Source: an uncultured Prevotella sp. (GTDB taxonomy: Bacteria; Bacteroidota; Bacteroidia; Bacteroidales; Bacteroidaceae). From it: DNA of 5,791 nucleotides. The notes under the pieces are model-generated. The model saw nothing but the letters and a program-made list of their open reading frames with translations. It ran no database searches and was not told where the DNA came from. The DNA is taken from NCBI GenBank assembly GCA_934281565.1, contig CAKQXI010000140.1, positions 1-5,791 of the forward strand, read 5' to 3'. Below, piece by piece: positions 1 to 5,791 of this stretch (position 1 is its first letter; each line of letters opens with the position of its first letter). Made by a program: the position numbers and the translations under genes.

Positions 1-78
1 GCCTTTTAATGTATATCATTGCTTGATAGCTATTTATGTTCCGCCGAACTCCCAAAGCAGATGATTATTAAACAAGGC
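1..78. repeat. Interrupted inverted repeat at the left edge (19 bp paired)
   Basis: GCCTT (1-5) pairs with AAGGC (74-78), TAAT (7-10) with ATTA (67-70), and ATCATTGCTT (15-24) with AAGCA-G-ATGAT (55-65, one bulged G at 60). A small hairpin, GTTC (38-41) with GAAC (46-49), lies in the loop. The stem starts at the first base of the window, so it may continue to the left. Confidence 0.6.
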
Positions 79-97
79 TTAGTCCATTCAAAAGATA

Positions 98-200
98 TTG
101 GCGTAGGAGTCCTTATTTCTTTAGTTGTCCTCGCAAGTTGAGGTCTTAGGAAACCCACGATATCAAGAACAAGAAACAAGTAAGGACACACCTACGCCAA
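98..200. repeat. Long interrupted inverted repeat (23 bp paired)
   Basis: The outer arms TTGGCGTAGG (98-107) and CCTACGCCAA (191-200) are perfectly complementary. GTCCTTA (109-115) then pairs with TAAGGAC (181-187), leaving a small asymmetric bulge (A108 against ACA 188-190). TTTCTT (116-121) pairs with AAGAAA (171-176), with CAAG (177-180) bulged out. The enclosed 49 bases hold a further hairpin, CCTC (129-132) with GAGG (140-143). Bulges at fixed points in an otherwise long stem are more typical of a functional RNA than of a simple terminator. No transposase or target-site duplication is visible to support a mobile element. Confidence 0.8.
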
Positions 201-278
201 CGAGGTATATATGTATGTAACACAAAGTACACCCCTTCCATACGAAAGGGCGCACTTGTGCCGTGATATATACACGTT
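199..278. repeat. Nested inverted repeat, third domain of the structured region
   Basis: GTATATAT (205-212) pairs perfectly with ATATATAC (266-273). AACG (199-202) with CGTT (275-278) extends the stem past a short internal loop, although bases 199-200 are also used by the neighbouring 98-200 stem. Inside, CACAA (221-225) pairs with TTGTG (256-260), GT (227-228) with AC (254-255), and CCCTT (233-237) with AAGGG (246-250). The result is a rod of nested stems next to the preceding repeat. The pairing is visible; any biological role is inferred. Confidence 0.65.
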
Positions 279-438
279 ATAGTAGACATCCACTATCATC
301 TTCCTCTGAATATCGTATGAAAGTTCCTAAGTTTCACTTGTCAGAAGCAAACGCAGTAAACGCCAAATCTCTAAAATAGAGCCAAGTCACAGATTAACGT
401 TGTGCAACTCATTGCCAACCATCCATGAAATGACAGTG

Positions 439-470
439 CAAAAGTAACGAAAAGAATTCAAACTTGCAAG
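439..470 (-). promoter_or_regulatory. Promoter-like sequence driving leftward transcription of the structured region
   Basis: On the minus strand TACTTTTG (446-439) fits the Bacteroidota -7 consensus TAnnTTTG. The -33 element is weak: CTTG (470-467) lies 20 nt upstream and TTGC (469-466) 19 nt upstream, while a perfect TTTG (462-459) is too close at 12 nt. Transcription would start near 432-435 and run toward position 1. The weak -33 box overlaps the 3' arm of the trxA terminator, so the leftward unit starts where the dnaE-trxA unit ends. Confidence 0.45.
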
Positions 471-501
471 GATTTGAAGAAAAACTTCAAAGCAACCTTG
501 C
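466..501 (-). terminator. Hairpin terminator of the dnaE-trxA transcript
   Basis: Twenty bases after the trxA stop codon, GCAAGG (466-471) is complementary to CCTTGC (496-501), enclosing a perfect 7-bp inner hairpin of TTTGAAG (473-479) and CTTCAAA (485-491) with a five-base loop. On the minus strand the stem is followed by AAGTTTGAATTCTTTTC, which is T-rich but not a clean T-run, so termination may be imperfect. On the plus strand no T-run follows, and no plus-strand gene ends here, so the minus orientation is preferred. Confidence 0.7.
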
Positions 502-520
502 TACTCTCCTTATTAAAGTC

Positions 521-835
521 TTACAAAAGAGCCTTGAACTTCTCGTCAAGCGTTGACTTATTGGCTGCGCCAACAAACTTGTCAACCAACTTGCCACCCT
601 TGAAGAACAAGATGGTAGGAATATTGCGAACACCAAACTCCATGGCAATATCATCGTTCTCCTCAACATCGCACTTGCCTACGACAATCTTACCGTCATA
701 TTCAGTAGCAAGCTCTGACACGATAGGAGCAATCATGCGACAAGGACCACACCAAGTTGCCCACAAATCAACCACCAATGGCAATTCGCCATTCTTATAA
801 CTCTCGAAATTCTCTGTTGTGATTGTAACTTCCAT
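521..835 (-). CDS. trxA: Thioredoxin
   Basis: Cytoplasmic thioredoxin of 104 residues, the usual length for the family. It reduces disulfides in target proteins such as ribonucleotide reductase and is re-reduced by thioredoxin reductase. The redox motif WCGPC is at residues 28-32 (cysteines C29 and C32). The buried acidic residue typical of the family is D23, and the cis-proline is P73 in the NIPT segment opposite the active site. There is no signal peptide or lipobox. The frame is open upstream to an ATG at 889, but that extension reads like translated intergenic DNA and would begin nearly at the dnaE stop. The ATG at 835 gives the normal N-terminus and follows an A-rich stretch typical of Bacteroidota start regions. 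The gene lies 56 nt downstream of dnaE on the same strand with no good promoter in the gap, so cotranscription is likely. A perfect palindrome, TTAATATTAA (849-858), lies just upstream of the start. Confidence 0.96.
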   Translation of the reverse strand: MEVTITTENFESYKNGELPLVVDLWATWCGPCRMIAPIVSELATEYDGKIVVGKCDVEENDDIAMEFGVRNIPTILFFKGGKLVDKFVGAANKSTLDEKFKALL

Positions 836-891
836 ATTATATTTCTTTTTAATATTAATAAAACTGACTATCAACAAACTATATGCCAACT

Positions 892-3800
892 TTAATTGAT
901 GGAATAAGACATCTTAGGATTGGCATCGATATATTGTATCAACTCCTTGCCAACTCCAACCGTTCTGCTTTGTGAACGAAGAAGGATGTTGGTATTCGTA
1001 TTGACATCACGTATCTGCATGAAAAGTTGCGCCGTTCCCTCCTCCTTATCCAACATGGTCTGCATATCATTGACCAAGGTATCGTCGATAATATCGCTAT
1101 CAATCGTAATGGTCAACTTCTCAATACGTTTTTCCTTGACCGTCTGCAAGTAGTCTACGCTTGATATTCTAAAGTCAAGATACTGGCTGTTGGCATAACG
1201 AGGCGCACACTTTGCCGTAATATAAACAGTACATCCTATCGTCAGCATACCACGCCATTGTCCCCAGTCCTCACCAAAGAGAGCCAGCTCACCAGAGCCT
1301 TCAAAGTCCTCTATCGTCACGAAGCCACAGGGCTTGCCAGTCTTGGTGAACTTGGACTTGACATCCGTGATGATGCCACCAAAGACAATATCCTCTTTCT
1401 TTGAAAGGGCAACCTTGTCACCGAGTTCCTCACAATGTGTATTGCACATTGACTTCAAGATAACGCTGTACTCATCCAAAGGATGGGCAGACAGATAGAT
1501 ACCCACCAACTCACGCTCCTTGTTAAGGCGTTCAATAGAACTCCATTCCTCTACTTTCGGTATCGGAGGAGTGGCAATCTCCACAGCATCCTGCCCACCA
1601 AACAAAGAGTTGACAGCCTCAGCCTGCTCACGTTGGTAAAGCTGGCCATACCTAACCAAGGTATCCAAGAAAGAGTCGCCTTTTGCGTTTAAGCCAAAGA
1701 AGCTCTCACGAGGAATGCCAAAGCTATCAAAGCCACCACTCAATGCCAATGTCTCAAAAGCCTTACGGTTGACATTGGTGAAATCCACACGTTGGACAAA
1801 GTCAAAGATATCCTTATAAGGTCCATTCTTCAGACGTTCTGCCACAATGGCATCCGCCGCAGGAGCACCCATGCCCTTAATGGCAGACAATCCAAAACGT
1901 ATCTCTCCATGCTCATTCACACCAAACTCACGGTAACTCTCATTGACATCAGGTCCCAAAGTCTTGATACCCATCGACTGACATTCTTCCATCAGTTTGG
2001 TTATCTCGGTAATCTGCGCAAATCGACGAGTCATCAAAGCAGCCATATACTCAGCAGGGTAATGCGCCTTGAGATAAGCAGTCTGATAAGCGACCCAAGA
2101 ATAACAAGTAGCGTGAGACTTATTGAAAGCGTAGGAAGCAAACTTCTCCCAGTCTCCCCAAATCTTCTCCAATATCTTAGGGTCGTGCCCGTTCTCCTGT
2201 CCCTGCTTGATGAACTTAGGTTTCATGGCATCGACGATAGCCTTTTTCTTCTTACCCATCGCCTTACGTAAGGCATCACTCTCACCACGAGTAAAGCTTG
2301 CCAACTGACGGGAAAGGAGCATCACTTGCTCCTGATAGACGGTAATGCCATACGTATCCTTGAGGTATTTCTCCATGCAAGGAATGTCATACTTGATTTC
2401 TTCCTTTCCGTTCTTACGAGCGATAAAAGAAGGAATATAGTCCATAGGGCCTGGACGATAAAGCGCATTCATGGCTATCAAGTCCTCGAACACCGTTGGC
2501 TTCAGCTCACGCAGATACTTCTGCATACCGGGCGACTCAAACTGGAACGTACCAATCGTCTGACCACGCTGATAAAGCTCATAGGTCAATGTATCGTCAA
2601 TAGGAATATGATCAAGGTCAATGACATCTCCTGTGGTCTGCTTGATAACCTTGCAAGCCTCTTTCAACTCCGAAAGGGTTTTCAAGCCCAAGAAGTCCAT
2701 CTTAATCAAACCAGTAGACTCAATTACATGACCATCATACTGTGTTACCGCCGTTTTCAAGCCCGGGAAATCAGGGTCATCAGCCGTAGAGACAGGTACC
2801 CAGTTACTGATGGGATCTCGACAAATAATGAAGCCACAAGCATGGATGCCCGTACCACGAATGGTACCCTCCAACATCTTGGCATACTTAATCGTATTGC
2901 TCTCACGAGTATCGGAAGAAAACTCCGCCTCACGCAGCTCCGGCGTATATTTGATGGCATTGGTCAAGTTCATTTTTGCCCCCTCAGGCAATCGGTCAGG
3001 AATTGCCTTGCACAAGGCATTTGCCTTGTCCAAAGGAAGTTTTTCCACACGAGCGACATCCTTGATGGAGTTCTTGGTAGCCATGCTACCATACGTGATG
3101 ATATGGGCACAGTTCTCATGACCATACTTGTCCATCACCCAACGAAGCACCTTACCACGGCCATCGTCATCGAAATCGGTATCAATATCAGGAAGATTGA
3201 CACGGTCTGGGTTCAAGAAACGCTCAAACAGCAAGTCATACTTCAATGGGTCTATCTTGGTAATACCCAAGCAATAAGCCACAACAGAACCTGCGGCAGA
3301 ACCACGACCAGGACCAACCATCACACCCAATTCCTCACGAGCAGCCTTGATAAAGTCGGACACAATCAAGAAGTAACCAGGGAAACCCATCGTCTTCATC
3401 ACGTGCAACTCAAAGTTGACATGCTCATCAACATTCTCAGGCAATGGATCACCATACCGTTCCTTGGCACCCTCATACGCCAAGTATCGCAAATACTCCG
3501 CCTCAAACTTAATGCGGTATATCTTATCGTAGCCACCCAAGCGATCTATAACTTTCTGACCTTCTTCCGGGGATAACTGATTTTTCCCATTCTCATCGGA
3601 AGTAAACTCTTTGTATAAGTCTTCCTCCGATATTTTCTGGCGCAACTGTTCCTCCGTCCCGAAACTCTCAGGGATTGGGAAGAAAGGCATGATCGGACCA
3701 TGGTCGATGCTATAAGTCTCCACCTTATCCAACACCTCCAAAGTATTGGACAAAGCCTCTGGCACATCAGAGAAGATCTCATTCATCTCCGCTCGTGTCT

Positions 3801-4599
3801 TAAACCACTCCTGCTTGGAATATCGCATACGATTTGGGTCATCCAAGTCCTTGCCAGTGGCAATACAAAGCAAATGGTCATGAGCCTCTGCAGTTTCCTT
3901 ATCCTCAAAGTGGCAGTCATTGGTACATACCAGCTTGATGCCATATTCCTTGGCAAACTCTATCAGTACCTTATTGGCTTTCTGCTGCATAGGGTAAGCT
4001 TCACGATTAGCCAAGATAGACGGGTCTTTCACCTCATGGCGTTGCAACTCCAAGTAATAATCATCGCCAAAGACACGATGATACCACTCGCAAGCCTCAC
4101 GAGCCCCCTCTATATCCCCGTCCAATATCTTACGAGGAACCTCACCAGCGATACAAGCTGAACATACAATCAAGTCCTCATGATATTTCTCCAAGTCGAC
4201 ACGGTCGGTACGAGGACGCATATAGTATCCGTCCACCCATGAATTGCTCACCAGCTTAATCAAATTCTTGTAACCATTGTAGTTTTTCGCCAAGACAATC
4301 AAGTGATAACCACTCATGTCACCCTTGTCTTTCTCACGGTTTTCCTTACGGCGGCGAGCCACGTACATCTCACAGCCAATGATAGGCTTGAAAGGTTCCA
4401 ATCCCTCTTTCTTACGGTCCTTGTTGACCTTGGCACAATAGTCAGTCAGCTCCTTGATGCCAAACATCACACCGTGATCGGTTATCGCCATACCTTTCAT
4501 GCCGTCCTTGATAGCCTTGTCCACAAGATGTGGTATCTTGGACTGCCCATCAAGGATAGAATACTGTGTATGCACGTGTAAGTGAACAAAATCTTCCAT
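892..4599 (-). CDS. dnaE: DNA polymerase III alpha subunit (DnaE1 type)
   Basis: Catalytic subunit of the replicative polymerase, 1235 residues, somewhat longer than the roughly 1160 of E. coli DnaE. The N-terminal PHP domain (about 1-285) begins HLHVHTQYSILDG, and by eye it retains the usual metal-ligand positions: H8, H10, D17, H42, E77, H99, C149, D228 and H230. An insertion relative to E. coli lies at about 320-375. The palm carries GPGRGSAAGS (429-438), PDIDTDF with catalytic D473 and D475, and KMDFLGL with the third aspartate D635. The fingers include YQEQVM (755-760) and FNKSHA (825-830). A helix-hairpin-helix is near 903-922 and an OB-fold domain near 1071-1150. The segment VNSLF (996-1000) aligns with the internal clamp-binding motif of E. 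coli (QADMF). No DnaQ-type exonuclease domain is fused. The ATG at 4599 gives the standard start MEDFVHLHVH and lies about 25 nt from a good promoter. The gene is complete with no frameshift. Confidence 0.98.
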   Translation of the reverse strand: MEDFVHLHVHTQYSILDGQSKIPHLVDKAIKDGMKGMAITDHGVMFGIKELTDYCAKVNKDRKKEGLEPFKPIIGCEMYVARRRKENREKDKGDMSGYHLIVLAKNYNGYKNLIKLVSNSWVDGYYMRPRTDRVDLEKYHEDLIVCSACIAGEVPRKILDGDIEGAREACEWYHRVFGDDYYLELQRHEVKDPSILANREAYPMQQKANKVLIEFAKEYGIKLVCTNDCHFEDKETAEAHDHLLCIATGKDLDDPNRMRYSKQEWFKTRAEMNEIFSDVPEALSNTLEVLDKVETYSIDHGPIMPFFPIPESFGTEEQLRQKISEEDLYKEFTSDENGKNQLSPEEGQKVIDRLGGYDKIYRIKFEAEYLRYLAYEGAKERYGDPLPENVDEHVNFELHVMKTMGFPGYFLIVSDFIKAAREELGVMVGPGRGSAAGSVVAYCLGITKIDPLKYDLLFERFLNPDRVNLPDIDTDFDDDGRGKVLRWVMDKYGHENCAHIITYGSMATKNSIKDVARVEKLPLDKANALCKAIPDRLPEGAKMNLTNAIKYTPELREAEFSSDTRESNTIKYAKMLEGTIRGTGIHACGFIICRDPISNWVPVSTADDPDFPGLKTAVTQYDGHVIESTGLIKMDFLGLKTLSELKEACKVIKQTTGDVIDLDHIPIDDTLTYELYQRGQTIGTFQFESPGMQKYLRELKPTVFEDLIAMNALYRPGPMDYIPSFIARKNGKEEIKYDIPCMEKYLKDTYGITVYQEQVMLLSRQLASFTRGESDALRKAMGKKKKAIVDAMKPKFIKQGQENGHDPKILEKIWGDWEKFASYAFNKSHATCYSWVAYQTAYLKAHYPAEYMAALMTRRFAQITEITKLMEECQSMGIKTLGPDVNESYREFGVNEHGEIRFGLSAIKGMGAPAADAIVAERLKNGPYKDIFDFVQRVDFTNVNRKAFETLALSGGFDSFGIPRESFFGLNAKGDSFLDTLVRYGQLYQREQAEAVNSLFGGQDAVEIATPPIPKVEEWSSIERLNKERELVGIYLSAHPLDEYSVILKSMCNTHCEELGDKVALSKKEDIVFGGIITDVKSKFTKTGKPCGFVTIEDFEGSGELALFGEDWGQWRGMLTIGCTVYITAKCAPRYANSQYLDFRISSVDYLQTVKEKRIEKLTITIDSDIIDDTLVNDMQTMLDKEEGTAQLFMQIRDVNTNTNILLRSQSRTVGVGKELIQYIDANPKMSYSIN

Positions 4600-4628
4600 T
4601 TTATCTACTTAAATTCAAATTTTGAGTT

Positions 4629-4660
4629 CAAAGTTACTGCTAAAAGTTGATATTACCAAA
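4629..4660 (-). promoter_or_regulatory. dnaE(-trxA) promoter, Bacteroidota type
   Basis: On the minus strand TTTG (4660-4657) is followed after exactly 20 nt by TAACTTTG (4636-4629), matching the TTTG / TAnnTTTG consensus of the Bacteroidota housekeeping sigma factor. The expected transcription start is around 4622-4625, giving a leader of about 25 nt before the dnaE ATG. The leader is AT-rich and has no Shine-Dalgarno sequence. Confidence 0.72.
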
Positions 4661-4676
4661 AGAAACAAAGGAAAAA

Positions 4677-4708
4677 TTTGCAAAAATGACAAAAATGACG
4701 TACCTTTG
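4677..4708 (+). promoter_or_regulatory. psd-pssA promoter, Bacteroidota type
   Basis: TTTG (4677-4680) and TACCTTTG (4701-4708) are separated by 20 nt, a full match to the Bacteroidota consensus and spacing. Transcription should begin near 4712-4715, only about 20 nt before the psd ATG, and no Shine-Dalgarno sequence is visible. The spacer is almost entirely two perfect tandem copies of the 9-mer CAAAAATGA (4681-4698). The promoter lies back to back with the dnaE promoter; the two -33 boxes are 16 nt apart. Confidence 0.78.
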
Positions 4709-4734
4709 CACCGATAAAAACTTAATCCTACCTT

Positions 4735-5427
4735 ATGGGACAAAAAATAAAAAAATTAAAGAAGATAAGATTACACCGCGAGGGTACCGACCAGTTAGTA
4801 TATGGATTGATAGCAATAGCAGTTGTTGCGGTGATATTATGGTATGCCTTTGACACCAAGATTCCTTTCTGGACTTTTGCCACGGTCTTTGGTGTCGTGT
4901 ATTGCATTGTACTAAACTTTTACCGTTGCCCTATCAGATACTTGAACGTAGAAGATACAGAGAAATTAGTGGTAGCCCCAGCCGATGGAAAGATTGTGGT
5001 TATCGAAGAAGTGGACAACGCACCCTATTTCAATGACAGACGATTGATGATTTCCATATTTATGAGTTTATGGAACGTTCATGCCAACTGGTTCCCAGTT
5101 GATGGTAAGGTGAAATTCGTAAAACACGTAGACGGCAATTATCACAAAGCATGGTTGCCAAAGGCAAGTGAGGAGAACGAGCACGCCGATGTCATGATCA
5201 CAACGCCACAGGGGGAGGACATCCTTTGTCGCCAGATTGCAGGTGCTGTCGCTCGCCGTATCGTAACATACGCCAAGGAAGGAGAAGAATGTTATATTGA
5301 CGAACACCTTGGCTTCATCAAATTAGGATCACGTGTCGATGTCTATCTTCCTTTAGGTTCGGAAGTTTGTGTCAAGATGGGACAATCGACAACTGGTGAC
5401 CAAACGATTATTGCAAAATTAAAATAA
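4735..5427 (+). CDS. psd: Phosphatidylserine decarboxylase proenzyme
   Basis: Converts phosphatidylserine to phosphatidylethanolamine at the inner membrane, using a pyruvoyl group made by self-cleavage of the proenzyme. The protein has 230 residues, the short form of the family common in Bacteroidota. A basic N-terminus (KIKKLKK) precedes two likely membrane segments at about 22-39 and 45-63. The catalytic domain then shows APADGKIV (D84), WNVHANWFPVDG (H116) and KLGSRVD near the C-terminus. By analogy with the family, cleavage between G198 and S199 would give a beta chain of 198 residues and a short alpha chain of 32 residues carrying the pyruvoyl group. D84, H116 and S199 would be the Asp-His-Ser triad needed for self-processing. 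The ATG at 4735 is chosen because it gives the basic, membrane-anchored N-terminus and lies just downstream of the promoter. The stop overlaps the pssA start by one base. Confidence 0.95.
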   Translation: MGQKIKKLKKIRLHREGTDQLVYGLIAIAVVAVILWYAFDTKIPFWTFATVFGVVYCIVLNFYRCPIRYLNVEDTEKLVVAPADGKIVVIEEVDNAPYFNDRRLMISIFMSLWNVHANWFPVDGKVKFVKHVDGNYHKAWLPKASEENEHADVMITTPQGEDILCRQIAGAVARRIVTYAKEGEECYIDEHLGFIKLGSRVDVYLPLGSEVCVKMGQSTTGDQTIIAKLK

Positions 5428-5791
5428 TGAGTATCAAGAAACATATTCCAAACACGATTACTTGTTGTAACCTCGTTTCTGGTTGCATCGCTACTTCGTA
5501 TGCCTTTGGTGGAACACCCGACATGGCTTTGTTGTGGATTATCATCGGGGCAATCTTCGACTTCTTCGATGGAATGAGCGCCAGACTGCTTCATGTGTCG
5601 TCACCTATCGGCAAGGAACTTGATTCCTTGGCAGATGATGTCACTTTCGGGGTGGCACCTGCTACCATCGTCTTCTCTGAGCTTTACGTAATGGAGTATC
5701 CTGTGTTCATGGAGCCTTTGCGCCAAGTCTTGCCTTATTTCGCCTTTGTCATCGCAGCTTTCTCAGCCTTGCGATTGGCGAAGTTCAACTT
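5427..5791 (+). CDS. pssA: CDP-diacylglycerol-serine O-phosphatidyltransferase (right end cut off)
   Basis: Membrane enzyme that joins L-serine to CDP-diacylglycerol to make phosphatidylserine, the substrate of the Psd encoded just upstream. The visible 121 residues begin MSIKKHIPNTITCCNLVSGC, the usual opening of this family. They contain a complete CDP-alcohol phosphatidyltransferase signature, D45-x2-D48-G49-x2-A52-R53-x8-G62-x3-D66-x3-D70, whose four aspartates bind metal and substrate. Hydrophobic stretches around 17-47 and 104-117 fit membrane helices. The ATG overlaps the psd stop codon (TAATG), so translational coupling is likely and no separate promoter is needed. The reading frame is open to the window edge, so roughly half of the protein is missing from view. 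The signature alone is shared with related phosphatidyltransferases (PgsA and others); the N-terminus and the psd neighbour favour PssA. Confidence 0.93.
   Translation, partial: MSIKKHIPNTITCCNLVSGCIATSYAFGGTPDMALLWIIIGAIFDFFDGMSARLLHVSSPIGKELDSLADDVTFGVAPATIVFSELYVMEYPVFMEPLRQVLPYFAFVIAAFSALRLAKFN

Larger units (their letters stand above)
1..435 (-). ncRNA. Candidate structured RNA or long structured 5' leader, unidentified
   Basis: This stretch has no convincing protein gene but is unusually rich in inverted repeats. Seen directly: an interrupted stem joining 1-5, 7-10 and 15-24 to 74-78, 67-70 and 55-65; a long interrupted stem joining 98-121 to 171-200; a third domain pairing 205-212 with 266-273, 221-228 with 254-260 and 233-237 with 246-250; and small hairpins at 279-296, 305-345 and 369-381. 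Strand choice rests on a promoter-like sequence at 439-470 that points left, and on the absence of a TAnnTTTG element on the plus strand here. It does not match the signature sequences I know for tmRNA, RNase P RNA, SRP RNA or common riboswitches. It could be a stand-alone RNA, or the leader of a gene starting beyond the left edge, and its left end is not visible. The structures are seen; function and boundaries are inferred. Confidence 0.4.

Noticed and set aside
30..191. GTG-started 53-residue minus-strand frame
   Set aside because: It begins directly after a stop codon with a rare start, has no recognisable domain, and runs across both arms of the 98-200 stem. It is more likely a chance frame in structured DNA.
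98..200. Miniature transposable element bounded by the inverted repeat
   Set aside because: The arms pair with ordered bulges, no flanking target-site duplication is seen, and the structure continues on both sides. A genome-wide copy count could reopen this.
317..378. Plus-strand ATG frame of 20 residues (MKVPKFHLSE...)
   Set aside because: Too short, with no promoter or ribosome-binding context on the plus strand and no known family.
1..465. Known structured RNA genes (tmRNA, RNase P RNA, SRP RNA, tRNA) and CRISPR
   Set aside because: None of the signature sequences I know for these RNAs, such as the tmRNA tag frame or the RNase P core, was found on either strand, and there are no regularly spaced direct repeats.
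836..889. Longer start for trxA at the ATG ending at 889, adding 18 residues
   Set aside because: The extension (MAYSLLIVSFINIKKKYN) is absent from ordinary thioredoxins and is the translation of an AT-rich gap. The start at 835 gives the standard 104-residue protein.
871..890. Possible separate trxA promoter (TATAGTTTG on the minus strand)
   Set aside because: The spacing inside the -7 element is wrong by one base and there is no TTTG about 20 nt upstream. Cotranscription with dnaE is simpler.
2326..3576. Long plus-strand open frame of 416 residues opposite dnaE
   Set aside because: It lies wholly antisense to conserved dnaE codons. Its translation looks like that of a codon-biased opposite strand and shows no known domain.
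4647..4853. Plus-strand 68-residue frame overlapping the start of psd
   Set aside because: It would start upstream of the psd promoter's -7 box and reads psd out of frame. Psd itself is strongly supported in the other frame.

Overview
The window looks like chromosomal DNA of a Bacteroidales bacterium (phylum Bacteroidota), most probably from the Prevotella/Segatella group. The protein sequences and gene order suggest this: dnaE followed by trxA, divergent from psd and pssA. The promoters agree, because three intergenic sites show the Bacteroidota form (TTTG around -33, TAnnTTTG around -7) and no gene has a clear Shine-Dalgarno sequence. The genus is an inference from sequence feel and gene order, not from a search.

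Layout from left to right. Positions 1-465 contain no convincing gene. They form a dense series of inverted repeats, including a 19-bp interrupted stem (1-78), a 23-bp interrupted stem (98-200) and further hairpins to 381. A promoter-like sequence on the minus strand (439-470) would drive transcription leftward through them. This is either a structured non-coding RNA or the long structured leader of a gene beyond the left edge, and it is the least explained part of the window. Next, on the minus strand, is a two-gene unit: dnaE (DNA polymerase III alpha subunit, 892-4599), then trxA (thioredoxin, 521-835) after a 56-nt gap, closed by a hairpin terminator at 466-501.

The 135-bp region between dnaE and psd carries two back-to-back promoters, each with a 20-nt spacer. 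On the plus strand, psd (phosphatidylserine decarboxylase, 4735-5427) overlaps by one base the start of pssA (CDP-diacylglycerol-serine O-phosphatidyltransferase, 5427 to the right edge, incomplete).

PssA makes phosphatidylserine from CDP-diacylglycerol and serine, and Psd decarboxylates it to phosphatidylethanolamine, so the right-hand pair encodes consecutive membrane-lipid steps. DnaE is the replicative polymerase, and TrxA supplies reducing power, for example to ribonucleotide reductase; a functional reason for their pairing is only inference. The four protein-coding genes are ordinary housekeeping genes. No mobile element, CRISPR array or defence gene was seen.
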